From positions 103,743,310 to 103,807,309 of the forward strand of contig JAVMKO010000006.1 in the NCBI GenBank assembly GCA_032164245.1: DNA of 64,000 nucleotides, written 5' to 3'. Both the position numbers and the translations under genes were made by a program. Below, piece by piece: positions 47,754 through 55,613 of this stretch (its first letter is position 1; every line of letters begins with the position of its first letter). A model generated the notes under the pieces. The model ran no database searches, was not told the origin of the DNA, and saw only the letters and a program-made list of their open reading frames with translations. The DNA comes from Sternotherus odoratus. Its lineage: Eukaryota; Chordata; Testudines; Kinosternidae.

Positions 47754-49569
47754 CAAGTGGGGGACTGACACTGACTCCCTCTCCATCCATCGATTCACTG
47801 CACCAGAAGGGACAAAGGAAGCATCCGTTGAACTGGAGAAGGGGGCCTGACCTACGCAGTTTGGTCGGCTACACTGCTGAAAGCATGGGGTGAGAAAACT
47901 TTGCTTTGAACTTAACACAGTGTGTTAAGTTAGGCACCAATTGCATTTTAGCTTTGTTTTGTGTAACCATTTCTGACGTTTACGCCTCATTACTAGGCCC
48001 TACCAAATTCACAGCTATGAAAAATGCGTCCCGGGCTGAGAAATCTGGTCTCCCGCCATGAAAGCTGTTTTTGTGTGTGTGCTTTTGCCCTGTGCTATAC
48101 CGATTTCATGGGGGGAGACCAGCGTTTCTCAAATTGGGGGCCCTCACCCACAGGGCATTGCAAGGGGGGGGTCACAAGGTTATTTATGGGAGGGTCGCGG
48201 GATTGCCACCCTTCCTTCTGCGCTGCTGCTGGCGGTGGTGCTGCCTTCAGAGCCCGGCTCCCAGACACCCAGCTCTGATGGCAGCACTACCAGCAGCAGC
48301 GCAGGAGTAAGGGTAGCAATACTGCAACCCCCCTTAGAATAACCTTGTGACACCTACCACCCCCCCTCAACACACACACACACACACACACACACGATTC
48401 CTTTTTTGGTCTGGACTCCTACAGTTACAACACCATGAAATGTCAGATTTAAAGAGCTGAAATCATGAATTTTACGATTTTTAAAATCCCATGATCATGA
48501 AATTCACCAAAATGGCCCATGAATTTGATAGGGGTCTACTCATTACTTGTACTCGCTTAAAATCTCTCGCTTTGTTGTTAATAAATTTGTTATGCTGCTT
48601 TGTCTAATCCAGTGCGTTTAAACTGAAGTCTCTGGGAAACTCCCTTTGGAGTGGTTGCATGTTATTTGTATGAATAAAATGACAGACTCTATATAAATTT
48701 GCATTGTCCAGGAAAGGGCCGGGCAGAACAGGACACAGATTTCCGGGAGGCGGGGGGGAGAAATCTGAGACTGGGAAGTGAGTTGGGATCACCCGGCACT
48801 ATAGCCAAGGTTGGTAAGAGCCAGGGTGTGGCTGGTTGCAGATCACACAGATAGCTGGGAGTGACTTGGCTGCTGGAGGCTGTTTGTGAGCAGTGTCCAG
48901 GCTGGAGGCTACAGCAGCAGCGTAAAGGGCACCCCAAGTTAGAGATCGGGGTAACCCAGGTATTCGCTAGTCTGGATTGTACCCTGGGTCGGTCACCGGG
49001 GCATTGCTAAGGACAGAGGGCATCTGATCCAGGCTGACACTGACAACTGAGGGACATCACTCCTGCCACACAGCACCAAGCCTGGGGTGACTCTCACGAC
49101 CAAGGGGGTCTGGCTTGAAGCATGGCACAGACCCCACCGGCCGCCCCTTCTAGACACGTCAGAGGCTGCCCGGCAGCAATGACATTTCTAATGGGTCTGC
49201 TTCTCTCTCTCTCCCTCGTCGCCCCTTCCTATCCAGTCGGTGCAGCCGCCCGCGGCCAGCTGCTGGAGTGAGAGGAACCCACAAACCGATTGCACCGCCC
49301 GGGGTCGGTTCTCCCCGTCCCCATCTGCGTCTTCCCCAAACCCACGCCATCCCCTGCGGCCGGTGCCAAACCAACCTCTCTGCCCCGCTTCCTCCCCCGT
49401 CAATCCGCCACCCCACCAGACACCCTCCATCCCATGGGCCTTCCACATGCACCCGGAAGGGGGCTCAGGCTGACCCAACCTGGCTCCCTCAATTCAACCC
49501 ACCTTGGAGAGGCGGCCCGACGAGCAGCAGCAGCAGCAGCAGAGGGGAGGCACGTGGGGTGCCGGCCAT
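20994..49569 (-). CDS. ITGAL: Integrin alpha-L (CD11a, LFA-1 alpha chain), 30 coding exons
   Basis: This is the alpha chain of the leukocyte adhesion receptor LFA-1. By family knowledge it pairs with integrin beta-2 (ITGB2) at the plasma membrane and binds ICAM ligands through its I-domain. I traced 30 exons by GT-AG sites and reading phase; every junction keeps frame. They sum to 3,498 nt (1,165 aa), close to the roughly 1,170 aa of mammalian alpha-L. Order: signal peptide, beta-propeller with inserted I-domain, thigh and calf domains, transmembrane helix, GFFKR tail. I-domain and tail segments such as [18 protein letters not shown] and [11 protein letters not shown] read closest to alpha-L rather than alpha-M, -X or -D. 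No stop or frameshift was found. Exon coordinates are in the block entries below. UTR limits and a poly(A) signal were not located. Intron 1 is about 11 kb; several other introns are filled with minisatellites. Confidence 0.95.
24866..26575 (+). repeat. 65-bp minisatellite, about 27 copies (ITGAL intron 22)
   Basis: The unit is ggggatccctcgcccggcgc, tgagatgcgactgtctctgg, then ggagaggcgtgggggctgtttatac. It repeats every 65 bp almost without change from 24,872 to 26,565, about 27 copies, the largest array in the window. Main variants are gcgac/gtgac, gagagg/gcgagg and gctgttt/gctggtt. Related single copies are dispersed in this window (23,390, 29,213, 35,375, 50,500), so the array probably arose by amplifying a short interspersed repeat. 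Confidence 0.97.
27010..27525 (+). repeat. C-rich minisatellite (ITGAL intron 21)
   Basis: Short units cccccgctgagac and ccccccaccgatacc alternate from 27,015 to 27,345, in blocks of about 15 and 25 bp. The array then grades into two copies of cagcacagcgccccctgctg (27,400-27,510) like those in intron 19. Open reading frames across it are artefacts of the repeat. Confidence 0.9.
28420..28851 (-). repeat. Minisatellite of CAGCAGGGGGCGCTG units (ITGAL intron 19)
   Basis: Twelve copies of agcgccccctgctgagcccc followed by ccgcc...ccctgcagcac, with a unit of about 36-43 bp, occupy the 5' half of intron 19. The last copy overlaps the intron's first bases: the exon 19 donor reads GTACAGCAGGGGGCGCTGT on the minus strand. 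The core CAGCAGGGGGCGCT fits the CTCF consensus CCASYAGRKGGCRS except for the first base. Confidence 0.93.
29944..32428 (-). other. ITGAL: ITGAL exons 10-15: C-terminal beta-propeller with calcium loops
   Basis: Exon 10 is 32,361-32,428, exon 11 is 31,817-31,949, exon 12 is 31,399-31,547, exon 13 is 30,682-30,819, exon 14 is 30,311-30,514 and exon 15 is 29,944-30,074; they encode about residues 337-611. Exon 11 holds [14 protein letters not shown] and exon 12 holds [17 protein letters not shown], both FG-GAP blades. Exons 13, 14 and 15 each carry one calcium-binding loop: [18 protein letters not shown] and DLSGDGLPD. Three intact cation loops are what alpha-L normally has. Intron 12 (30,820-31,398) is almost wholly a minisatellite of GCGCCCCCT units; intron 9 (32,429-34,878) contains another. 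Confidence 0.95.
30865..31390 (-). repeat. Minisatellite of GCGCCCCCT units (ITGAL intron 12)
   Basis: About 11 units of cagcacggcgccccctgctg followed by agccccccgcccctccctg, alternating with a variant containing ccctcactagcccctcccca, occupy nearly the whole 579-bp intron 12. On the minus strand the core is CAGCAGGGGGCGCCGTG, again CTCF-like. The array ends within about 15 bp of exon 12. Confidence 0.92.
32545..33065 (-). repeat. Two copies of the same interspersed repeat flanking 280 bp (ITGAL intron 9)
   Basis: Copies at 32,545-32,655 (ttcacccacgaaagctcacg, gttagtctataaggtgccac) and 32,940-33,060 (tataacccacaaaagcttat, gttagtctctaaggtgctac) lie in the same orientation. The 280 bp between them is AT-rich and otherwise unremarkable. 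Confidence 0.6.
33825..34840 (+). repeat. Minisatellite of CTCF-like motifs, 40-bp unit (ITGAL intron 9)
   Basis: The unit is gggcgctagggagttgcgca followed by tgtgcagtgcatgcaccagg. From 34,381 to 34,790 the core CACCAGGGGGCGCTA repeats 11 times at exact 40-bp spacing, with one more perfect copy at 33,829 and three degenerate ones. The core equals the last 15 bases of the widely used CTCF consensus. The array ends about 40 bp from the exon 9 donor, and an LTR interrupts it at 33,886-34,263. Confidence 0.95.
33886..34263 (-). mobile_element. Short LTR of family A inserted in a minisatellite
   Basis: This 378-bp element in ITGAL intron 9 shares the segment aaggtttatttgagatgaca and the flanking 'ctcagtcaggcctttctgg' with the family A LTRs. 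It has ends TGTCACGG...TTCACA (plus-strand reading). It is flanked by CTAGG at 33,881-33,885 and 34,264-34,268, a perfect 5-bp duplication taken from the minisatellite unit. It is much shorter than the 770-790-bp copies elsewhere. Confidence 0.85.
34879..36509 (-). other. ITGAL: ITGAL exons 6-9: inserted (I / alpha-A) domain with MIDAS
   Basis: Exon 6 is 36,379-36,509, exon 7 is 35,482-35,627, exon 8 is 35,161-35,296 and exon 9 is 34,879-35,023; they encode about residues 151-337. This von Willebrand A-type domain binds ICAM. The metal-ion-dependent adhesion site is intact: the DGSAS motif (Asp164, Ser166, Ser168) in exon 6, the Thr of [10 protein letters not shown] in exon 7, and the Asp of [10 protein letters not shown] in exon 8. 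Exon 9 ends in the C-terminal helix ([20 protein letters not shown]), which contains the conserved Glu that acts as the intrinsic ligand for the beta-2 I-like domain in LFA-1. The intact metal site argues for a ligand-binding, functional protein. Confidence 0.95.
35745..36256 (-). repeat. Minisatellite of CTCF-like motifs, about 60-bp unit (ITGAL intron 6)
   Basis: Nine copies of cagcgccccctagtggcaag followed by ctgggagatggggcatggcc, then a variable C-run and CA stretch, fill most of intron 6 (35,628-36,378). Read on the minus strand the core is TTGCCACTAGGGGGCGCTG, close to the CTCF consensus. Unit length varies (about 56-64 bp) through the C and CA tracts. Confidence 0.93.
36550..36850 (+). 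repeat. 'CCAGGACTCCTGGGTTCT' tandem repeats (ITGAL intron 5)
   Basis: Five copies, about 60-68 bp apart, of ccaggactcctgggttctct with ccccagctctcggaggggag. The same sequence occurs singly or inverted at 24,535, 29,590, 35,080, 45,720-45,820, 46,300 and 63,750. It behaves as a family that both disperses and tandemly expands. Confidence 0.85.
36887..38530 (-). other. ITGAL: ITGAL exons 2-5: N-terminal beta-propeller blades
   Basis: Exon 2 is 38,422-38,530, exon 3 is 37,326-37,420, exon 4 is 37,180-37,244 and exon 5 is 36,887-37,001. They encode about residues 23-150. Recognisable stretches are GYNIDTV and FGYQVLQV (exon 2), [18 protein letters not shown] (exon 3), [17 protein letters not shown] (exon 4) and [14 protein letters not shown] (exon 5). 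These are the first FG-GAP blades of the propeller, up to the point where the I-domain is inserted. Junction phases are 1, 2, 1, 0 and 1 in order. Intron 2 (37,421-38,421) carries dispersed 'gagaacccaggagtcctgac' repeats. Confidence 0.93.
37780..38365 (-). repeat. Inverted-orientation copies of the same repeat (ITGAL intron 2)
   Basis: About eight copies of gagagaacccaggagtcctg with tgccccacctgctctaaccc, the reverse complement of the intron 5 repeat, fill much of intron 2. Spacing is about 55-90 bp. Confidence 0.85.
39177..39249 (-). tRNA. tRNA-Arg (anticodon CCU)-like gene, possible pseudogene
   Basis: In ITGAL intron 1, on the same strand, a 73-nt sequence folds as a tRNA. The acceptor stem is GTCCCAG/CTGGGGT with two G-U pairs and discriminator G. 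The anticodon stem TTGGC/GCCAA is perfect with loop TTCCTAA (anticodon CCT). The T arm is GTGGG-TTCAAGT-CCCAT. It resembles vertebrate tRNA-Arg-CCU closely. The D arm is weak: GCCT faces CACC, giving one good pair. The first T-run downstream is about 48 nt away (39,126-39,129). It may be a decayed copy or a functional gene with an odd D arm. Confidence 0.65.
40455..40612 (-). mobile_element. hAT-like fragment ending GGTTGAGAACCACTG
   Basis: The plus strand ends ccactggttgagaaccactg. The segment is an inverted relative of 45,285-45,460: both share pieces equivalent to gtacacagaggtcttcc and a 'ctagttttac' stretch. The left boundary is uncertain. It lies in ITGAL intron 1. Confidence 0.6.
41127..41745. 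mobile_element. hAT-type nonautonomous element with 8-bp target duplication
   Basis: It starts CGGGTGGGCAAACTTTTTGG and ends CGTAGTTTGCCCAGCCCTG (inverted repeat GGGCAAACT/AGTTTGCCC). It is flanked by GTTTAGGG at 41,119-41,126 and 41,746-41,753. The interior is C-rich and simple. It lies in ITGAL intron 1. Confidence 0.88.
42815..42990 (+). mobile_element. tRNA-derived SINE fragment
   Basis: The segment cgcccaagtcacttcacctc, tttgtccctcaatttcccca, cctgtaatatggggctaaag matches the SINE body at 55,300. It lies in ITGAL intron 1. Confidence 0.65.
45285..45460 (+). mobile_element. hAT-like fragment starting CAGTGGTTCTCAACC
   Basis: It begins cagtggttctcaaccagggg, the terminal repeat of a common vertebrate nonautonomous hAT family, and is related to the copy at 40,455-40,612. 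The right end is not clear. Confidence 0.6.
46535..46790 (+). repeat. Minisatellite, about 62-bp unit (ITGAL intron 1)
   Basis: Four to five copies of gatcacagattaggggtgtt followed by aattgggttggtgggggagg and ggttcctgcaatgg. Confidence 0.85.
47697..47748 (+). repeat. CA-dinucleotide microsatellite
   Basis: An uninterrupted run of about 25 CA units in ITGAL intron 1. Confidence 0.95.
47994..48538. mobile_element. hAT-type MITE, copy 2, with 8-bp target duplication
   Basis: This is a 545-bp relative of the element at 17,894-18,436. It starts TAGGCCCTACCAAATTCACAG and ends TTTGATAGGGGTCTA, flanked by CTCATTAC at 47,986-47,993 and 48,539-48,546. It too carries the inner CAGCGTTTCTCAAATTGGGG element from 48,120. 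A short CA repeat lies at about 48,370-48,394. Confidence 0.9.
48547..49502. other. 5' part of ITGAL intron 1
   Basis: The segment just downstream of exon 1. No coding signal; no clear regulatory element could be assigned. Confidence 0.45.
49503..49569 (-). other. ITGAL: ITGAL exon 1: start codon and signal peptide
   Basis: The first coding exon runs from ATG at 49,569 to a GTGGGT donor at 49,502 and ends in phase 1. It encodes 22 residues, [20 protein letters not shown] followed by LQ. The run of seven leucines, from a CTG repeat, forms the hydrophobic core of a secretory signal peptide. I chose this start because the exon joins in phase to exon 2, and because the region upstream is CpG-rich and promoter-like. 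The leucine repeat may be length-variable. Confidence 0.87.
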
Positions 49570-50010
49570 GTCGGGATGTGGCGCGTGATGGACGCCCGGG
49601 GATCTGGGGCGTTAGACGGCGCAGGGCATGCTGGCGGAGGGAGCTATCCGACGGGGCGGACTCGCTAGCCCGTTGTGGAGACGGCGACCGGGCGGAGGTG
49701 GTGGGTGGGGGAGGAGCCGGCTCGAGGTGCTGGAAACAGAGTTTGGGGGAAATGATCATGCAGATTTCTATCACCCGCTTTTCCCACGGGGGTGGGGTCG
49801 GCAGCGGGCGCGCGGGGGAGGAGAGAGGAGCGCAGAGCCGAGCGAGAGCGTTTCCTTCCGCTCCCCGCGCTTATTTCCAGAGACAAAATTCGACCCGTCA
49901 GATGGGGGAGGCCCATGGGGGGTCAGAAAACCCTGTCTTGGGTCGGGGGTCCCCTGAGCAGCAGGTTCGGGGAGGGGGTGTCATGCCAGGGCACCCCAAC
50001 TGGAAAAGGG
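49570..50010 (-). promoter_or_regulatory. Putative ITGAL promoter, CpG- and GC-rich
   Basis: The 400 bp upstream of the ITGAL start codon are rich in GC and CpG (for example gcgggcgcgcggggg near 49,801). No TATA box is evident near the start codon. On the minus strand a tandem GGAA element, CGGAAGGAAA, lies at 49,851-49,860, about 280 bp upstream of ATG. ETS factors such as PU.1 bind GGAA cores and drive leukocyte integrin genes, so this fits, but the assignment is inference. The transcription start cannot be placed from sequence alone. Confidence 0.5.
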
Positions 50011-51024
50011 GGGGCTACATGTAAACCACGTAATACGGGGGGGCACCCTTGCTTTGGGAGTAGGGCCAAATGGAAGAAACTGAGCCGGGATCTCTCCCCC
50101 CTGGCGTGGGGCTGCCCTGCTGGCAGAACCGGGAGTGGGGCCAGGGCCCTGGTTCCGGTGCCGGGCTGGAGACCCGCGGTCAATTCCTGGCTCTGCTATT
50201 AGCTCCTGGGTAACCGTGGTCAGGTCCCCGAGCCTTGGTCTGACAAAGGCTCCTGGCTCTACCTCCGGGCTTTACGTTCCCGGGGGGTCCAGGCCTGTCT
50301 CCCGGGGGGTCCGGGCCCCACGGGGTTCGGCGCTCGAGTTAAAGCCTCTGGTGGCTCCTGTAACACAAAGAGCAATAAAAATAGTATCCCGGTTGGGTAA
50401 TGCCACTTCATGTCCCCCCCCCCCCCCTTGTGGCTTTGACTAGAGGATTCTCTTTCACTTCCCCCCTCAAGCACTGTGCCCATTAAACACCCCCCCCCAC
50501 TCCACTCCAGAAGCTGCTGCATCTCTGCACCGGGCGAGTGATCCCTGTACGAACAGCCCCCAACTCCCCACCAGCTGCGGCTCACAAGGAATCCACTGTA
50601 GACTTAAAGTTACGAATCTCCTAACCCCCCTCACTTTCCCAGAGCAGGCCTGGAACGGTGCGCAGACCTTCCTGCCCCCGGCCCCACTAACAGCACCTGC
50701 GGCTGGATTTCCCCTGGCGGGTGGGCAGTAACCCCCCTCCCAGCCCCAAGGGAATAATTCTCTACCCCCACTGCAGTGCCACAGCGGGTCAGTGGAATGA
50801 TTGGACCTGGGGCGTGTCCATCTAACAGAATACATCGCTGCTCCATGAGCTACAGGAGCATGGGCGGAGAAAACTCCCAAACCCCACCCCACGTGGGATA
50901 GCCACACAGAGTTGGGTCTCTTCTACGCTAGGGTGAGGTGCTGTAATATCTTTCATTGGACCAACTACGAGAGCCGCGCTTCCACAGAGCTTTCCTTCGG
51001 GTCTGGAAAATGTGTAGTTTATAG

Positions 51025-51260
51025 CACAGAGTTTCTCAAACTGGGGGTCCTGGCCCAAAAGGGGGTCACAAGACTATTGTAAGGGGGGGGGGGTCGCGAG
51101 AGCGGTGGGTACAGGCACGGCGCCCAGCTCTGAAGGCAGCAGCAGCAAGGATGGCATGGGAGGGGGAAGCATTCATTTTGGGAGGGGGGGCATCACAGCC
51201 TGAAATATTTTCAAAGGGGGTCCCCATCCCAGCAAAAAAGGGTTGAGAACCCCAGTTATA
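51025..51260. mobile_element. hAT-like element related to the inner MITE element
   Basis: It starts cagagtttctcaaactgggg and ends agggttgagaaccccag. The body shares the 'gaaggcagcagcagca' and 'gggggtcacaag' features of the 18,020 and 48,120 elements. Confidence 0.6.
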
Positions 51261-51454
51261 ACAGGGTAGAAAGCCCCCTAGTGGAGACATAGATTATAGC
51301 ACCAAAAGAGTTCCTTTAGCCTGGTTTATATCAATTCCCAGAGCAGAACACGCTATTCCAGAAACAGGGCCTTTTAAATGTGTATCACTGTGTCTCCACC
51401 CCCCAGGTCTTTTCCCGGCAGAGCTTGTTGGTCGGGGTGAGATTTCTTTTTTTA

Positions 51455-51640
51455 CTGATCTTGCATAACAAGATCTAATGGCCGGAGGTTGAAGCTAGAC
51501 AATTTCAGACTGGAAATAAGGGGCGAAGTTTTGTGAGGCTCATAATGAAGCAGAAGAACAACTCCCCGAGGGTCCCGGTGGATTCTCCATCGCTGACAAT
51601 TTTTTAGTCCAGATTGGATTAATATTTTCAAACCAGGCCC
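51455..51640 (+). mobile_element. CR1 LINE fragment
   Basis: Plus-strand CR1 sequence: gaggttgaagctagacaatt, tcagactggaaataaggggc, ggtggattctccatcgctga. Truncated at both ends. Confidence 0.7.
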
Positions 51641-51839
51641 TTTGGGCTTTCCCCCATGCTGAACCCTCAGGCCGGGGCGGGGCTCCCCCTTAAACATCCT
51701 CCTCCTTCAAATCCCTCCTCCCTGCCATCGGGCCTACAAAAAACTTGACAGAGGTTAGGCTGCCGGTGCTGAGACCACGGTCAGTCATGCTGACCGGCAG
51801 TGTCCCATTGTTTCCTTGATTCCGCCTGTACCCGTCTGT

Positions 51840-51925
51840 TGTCGCTTGTTTTAAGACTTCGATTGTACAACTTTGGGGGCAGGGGCTGACATCTTGTCCC
51901 GTGTTTGTACAGCACTGCAGTGAGG
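51840..51925 (+). mobile_element. SINE 3' body fragment
   Basis: The segment gattgtacaactttgggggc followed by aggggctgacatcttg and tgtttgtacagcactg resembles the 3' body of the turtle SINE. Confidence 0.5.
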
Positions 51926-53069
51926 CGACAACTCACTCCTGCGGCGCCTCCTGCTGGCCATCTGGGAATTATCTCTTTTCCAGCCAGAGCGCCCTCTGCA
52001 GGCCGGTGCCTTGCCCGTCGCTGGCTCCCATGTCCCTCCCGGACGCCGGTGCCCTTTTACTTAGGGTGCTGCCTCCTGGAAATACCCTCCCCCCAGTCTC
52101 TCTGGGTCTTCCCTCCCCAGGGAACCCCCAATCTTCTATCCCCACCTTGCCTCAGTCTAGGGCTACTGCCAGTCAGTATTGAGCCCCCGCTCCCTGGGGC
52201 AGACGGCAGTGTAACAGCCAATCATCATAGGCAAGGGGGGTTTGGACCTGCTGCCTTCCGGCCTTCCTAGCAGGCCGCAGCCTGGGAGGTCGCCAGGTCT
52301 GAGCTCCCCAGCTCAGCCTGCCCCTTCCCCAGCACTGCTCCACCCTCAGTCCCCTTCGCGCCTTCAGGTCCATCTCCCTCTAAAACTGGAGGGAGACTCC
52401 TACCCAGCTCCTCCCTGAGCCCTTATAACAGGGCCGATTGGGGTGTGGCCTAGCTGTGGCTGCTTCCCCAATCAGCCTTTTCCCAGGCACAGCTCTGCAG
52501 GGCTGCCTTTAACCCCTGTTTACTGGAGTGGGGCAGCCGCCCCACTGCAAGCCCCAAGCACAGTGGGGTTTTGGTCCACAACAAGTATTCCTAGGCACTA
52601 TGGGAAATAGAAATGAATAGCAATAATAAAAAAAAAAGTCCCTTCATAACAGTACAACTGATCCCACACTACAGGGGGCTGTGCCCCTTTAACTAGACCG
52701 GTGCAGTGAAAGAGCTACAAACGTGTGGAGACACGGCTTTACTGTGGGACACACCCCAAACCAAGCAGAATTTTAAAAAATAAATAAAACAGCCAGACTT
52801 TTTTCATAGACGATAAAGAAAAGGGGCCCAAACCCAGCCTTAACTCCTCCCCCCACACCCACCCACAGGTCACTTTAAACACTGACATTTGGTCCATTTA
52901 CACAGCAGAAATGGTGGAGTCTCGTTTTGGGAAATGCTGTTTCACCCTGTTAAATACCACGTCAAACAGTCCTTGGAAAAGACAATCCGTACAGAGACAG
53001 GAAAGTACAATGACGGAGCAGACTCCACACCTCCTCCGCACACTGCCAAGAATGTCAGTATATCACTGT

Positions 53070-53130
53070 GCTCGGGCTAAGGACAGGGTGGGTGATTGTA
53101 ATGGTCCCTTCTGGCCTTCCACATCTATGG
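53070..53130 (+). mobile_element. CR1 3'-terminal scrap
   Basis: The short stretch gtgattgtaatggtcccttc followed by tggccttccacatctatgg matches the last bases of CR1 elements. Confidence 0.55.
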
Positions 53131-53189
53131 TTGGGATTTCGAACATGGTCACTTGACACCATTAGGGTCATTTGAAAATTCCAGTCAAT

Positions 53190-53580
53190 TTATCTATGAT
53201 AGCCCAGCCATGTTCTCACACCAAAACCACATTGACATTGGCCAATGGTTGATCTTCTCAGGTTGATTAATCTATGATAATCCAGCCACATTCTCACACG
53301 AAAACCATGTTGACATTGGACAGTGGTTGACCTTCTCATCCATCTGATGACTCTACAACATTCCAGACACAAATGCACAACACTACCATGGTGGTATCGG
53401 TCAATAGTTGATGCTCTCCTCCAGCCAATTAATCTACCATGTTCCAGCCATGCTGTGATGCCAATGCCATGTTGACATTGGCCAATGGTTGACCTTCTCC
53501 CGCCAATGAACCCATAATATTCCACGCACCTGCTCCTGCCAGCACCACACAGATAATGGCCAATGGTTGACTTCCAACGG
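53190..53580 (-). repeat. About 80-bp minisatellite just after the second zinc-finger gene
   Basis: Five diverged copies of ttgacattggccaatggttg followed by accttctc...aatctatgat, spaced about 78-85 bp. The array ends about 25 bp from the stop codon of the zinc-finger gene (53,604), so if that gene is transcribed the array lies in its 3' UTR. Confidence 0.85.
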
Positions 53581-53603
53581 ATGGGCTCCCCTAGGGGCCT
53601 CTG

Positions 53604-54712
53604 TCACGTGTGACTTCTCTGGTGCTGGATCAGGGCTGAGCTCTCGATGAAACTCTTCCCGCACTGGGGACACTTGTAGGGCCTTTCGCCCGTGTGGATC
53701 CTCCGGTGCCGGAAGAGGGTGGAGCTCTGGCTGAAGCTCTTCCCGCACTCGGGGCAGGTGTAGGGCCGCTCCCCGGTGTGAGTCCTCTGGTGCCTAATAA
53801 GGGTGGCACTCTGGCTGAAACCCTTCCCGCACTGGGTGCACCGGTACGCCTTGGCTTGCAGGTGGAACCCCTTGTGCTGAGTCAGACCGGCGCCATCCCG
53901 GAATCTCCTCCCGCACCGGGGGCACTTGAAGGGCTGCTCCCGGGCATGGGTGCGCTGATGCCGGAGGAGGTTGGAGCTGCGGCTGAAGCTACGGCCGCAC
54001 TCGGGGCTCGGGACACCTGTAGGGTTTCTCTCTGGTGTGGATGCGCTGGTGGACTATCAGAGAGGAACTGTCCAAGAAGCTCTTCCCACAGTCCGGGCAC
54101 TGGAAGGGCCTGACACCCAGGTGAGCCCGGCTGTGGGCGGAGAGCTGGGAGCTCTGGTGGAAGCTCCTCCCGCAGTCGGAGCAGGTGTAGGGCCGCTCCC
54201 CCAGGTGGGTGCGGCGGTGGGCCAGGAGGACGGAGCGGTGGCGGAAGCTCTTCCCGCAGTCAGGGCAGAGGTAGGGGCGCTCGCCGGCATGGGAGCGCCG
54301 GTGCTGCAGGACGCAGGAGGCCTCGGCGAAGCTCTTCCCGCACTCGGGGCACTGCTGGGGCCGCAGCCCCCGGTGGGTGCGCTGGTGCCGGATCAGGTTG
54401 GAGCCGCGGCTGAAGCTCCGGCCGCAGTGGGCGCAGCGGTAGGGCCGCTCCCCGGTGTGGACCCGCCGGTGCGTGAGCAGGGCCGAGCTGTCCGGGAAGC
54501 TCTTCCCGCACTCAGCGCACTTGAAGGGTTTTCCCCGGACATGGGTCCGCTGGTGCCGCAGGAGCTGGGCGCTCAGGCGGTAGCTCTTCCCGCACTGGCG
54601 GCAGACAGGCAGCGGCTCCCCCAGCTCGGGCGGCAAGAGGGACATTGGAGGGGGGTTCCCGCCCCACCTCTCCCTGAGAACGTCCCGGGTCCTCCTCGTT
54701 CTCACTCCCGTC
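53604..54712 (-). pseudogene. C2H2 zinc-finger gene, 12 fingers, frame-broken last exon
   Basis: This is the final exon of a second zinc-finger gene, from an acceptor near 54,712 to a TGA at 53,604-53,606. Fingers 1-7 are continuous (CRQCGKSYRLSAQLLRHQRTH through CPDCGKSFLDSSSLIVHQRIH). Finger 8 is hit by an extra 7 bp at about 54,000-54,014, where CCCGAG is followed by a near-copy CCCCGAG. This shifts the frame and stops the protein after RCPEPRVRP. Fingers 8-12 continue in the shifted frame to a proper stop (ALIQHQRSHT). The linker upstream also changes frame: DGSENEEDPGRSQGEVGREP, the usual start of such exons, is not in the finger frame, with a run of six C between. Upstream exons were not found. 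It could be a pseudogene, an assembly error, or a gene yielding a 7-finger protein. Confidence 0.8.
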
Positions 54713-55216
54713 CTGCGGGGAGAGAGAGAATGAACCACAAACAATACGACTCTGATCCAAGCTTTGATCTCCCCTGTCTGGTTGGGGGGAGGGACCCTTC
54801 TGGGCTCAGCTGCCCAGTCCTATCCCCCACCCTGCCCTGCCCTGCCTCCTGCTGGCATCTCCCCACTGGAGGCTCTGGGACCTCCCCTGTGACTTTGCTC
54901 CTCCTGCTGAGAGAGAGAGGATCCGGCTGGGGGTCGTTCCCAGCGCCGGGGAGGGGGTGGGGCAAACGGGTTTGTCGCTGAGCAGAAAACCTCACGGGCA
55001 GGAAGTGAAACCACCAGAACCCTTCCCGAGTTTTCACTGCAGTGGCCCAGCTGAGCCCGCCGAGAAAGGCTGGGGGAGGGGAGGGCTCTGGCCAGGGGTC
55101 AGGCCGGAGGGAGGTGAGTCAGGGGCGACTCATGCCCTGAGGACGGGGCACCGGCTGCAAATCCACGGCTAACGAGCATTTGTTGTTTGTTGTTACCCTT
55201 CCTCGGGCTCATCTCA

Positions 55217-55610
55217 ATGGCCAGCCTTGGGGCTCGGGCACTAGGCTGTGACTCGGGAAAGCTGGGTTTAAATCCGAACTCTTGCTACGGACTGTCCGGG
55301 CGAGTCGCCACATCTCTCTGGGCCTCAGTTTGCCCCATCTGTAAAATGGGGATAATAATCCTACCTTTGTCTATTTAGAATGTGAGCTCTTCAGGACGGT
55401 CTCCCGCTGTGCCTCTGTGCAGCTCCTTGTGGAACGGGGGCCCTGATCTCGGTCAGGGTCTATGCAACCCCCGCCACAGTGGGGGACCCTGATCTTGGTA
55501 GGGGTCTGGGTGGTGTCTGGTACAATGGAGCTTGATCTCAGACTGGGTCTGTGCAGTGCCTGGCATAATGGGGGCCCGGATCTTAGTCAGATTTGTGCAT
55601 CACCCAGCCC
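55217..55610 (+). mobile_element. tRNA-derived SINE with repeated tail
   Basis: The head has a Pol III B-box-like gggtttaaatcc. The body reads cctcagtttgccccatctgt followed by aaaatggggataataatcct, then a tail of repeated units such as ctgatctcggtcagggtcta and gtctgtgcagtgcctggcat. This is the common turtle-type SINE structure. Its tail units match the intronic minisatellite at 12,645-13,075. Confidence 0.75.
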
Positions 55611-55613
55611 AAT

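Larger units (their letters stand above)
50010..53180. other. Intergenic between ITGAL and the second zinc-finger gene
   Basis: The two genes lie on the same strand, about 4 kb apart. The listed hAT, CR1 and SINE pieces account for part. A C-rich segment (51,960-52,560) with 'aaccccaatcggccctgttat'-like sequence recurs partly at 43,330-43,440 and may be another repeat family. Confidence 0.45.

Noticed and set aside
22000..49600. Assignment of the integrin to alpha-M, alpha-X, alpha-D or alpha-E.
   Set aside because: I-domain, calf and tail segments read closest to alpha-L, and the tail and total length fit alpha-L; there is no extra X-domain as in alpha-E.
53971..54981. A 336-codon plus-strand frame opposite the second zinc-finger gene.
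   Set aside because: Same antisense pattern of the finger repeat; no domain.
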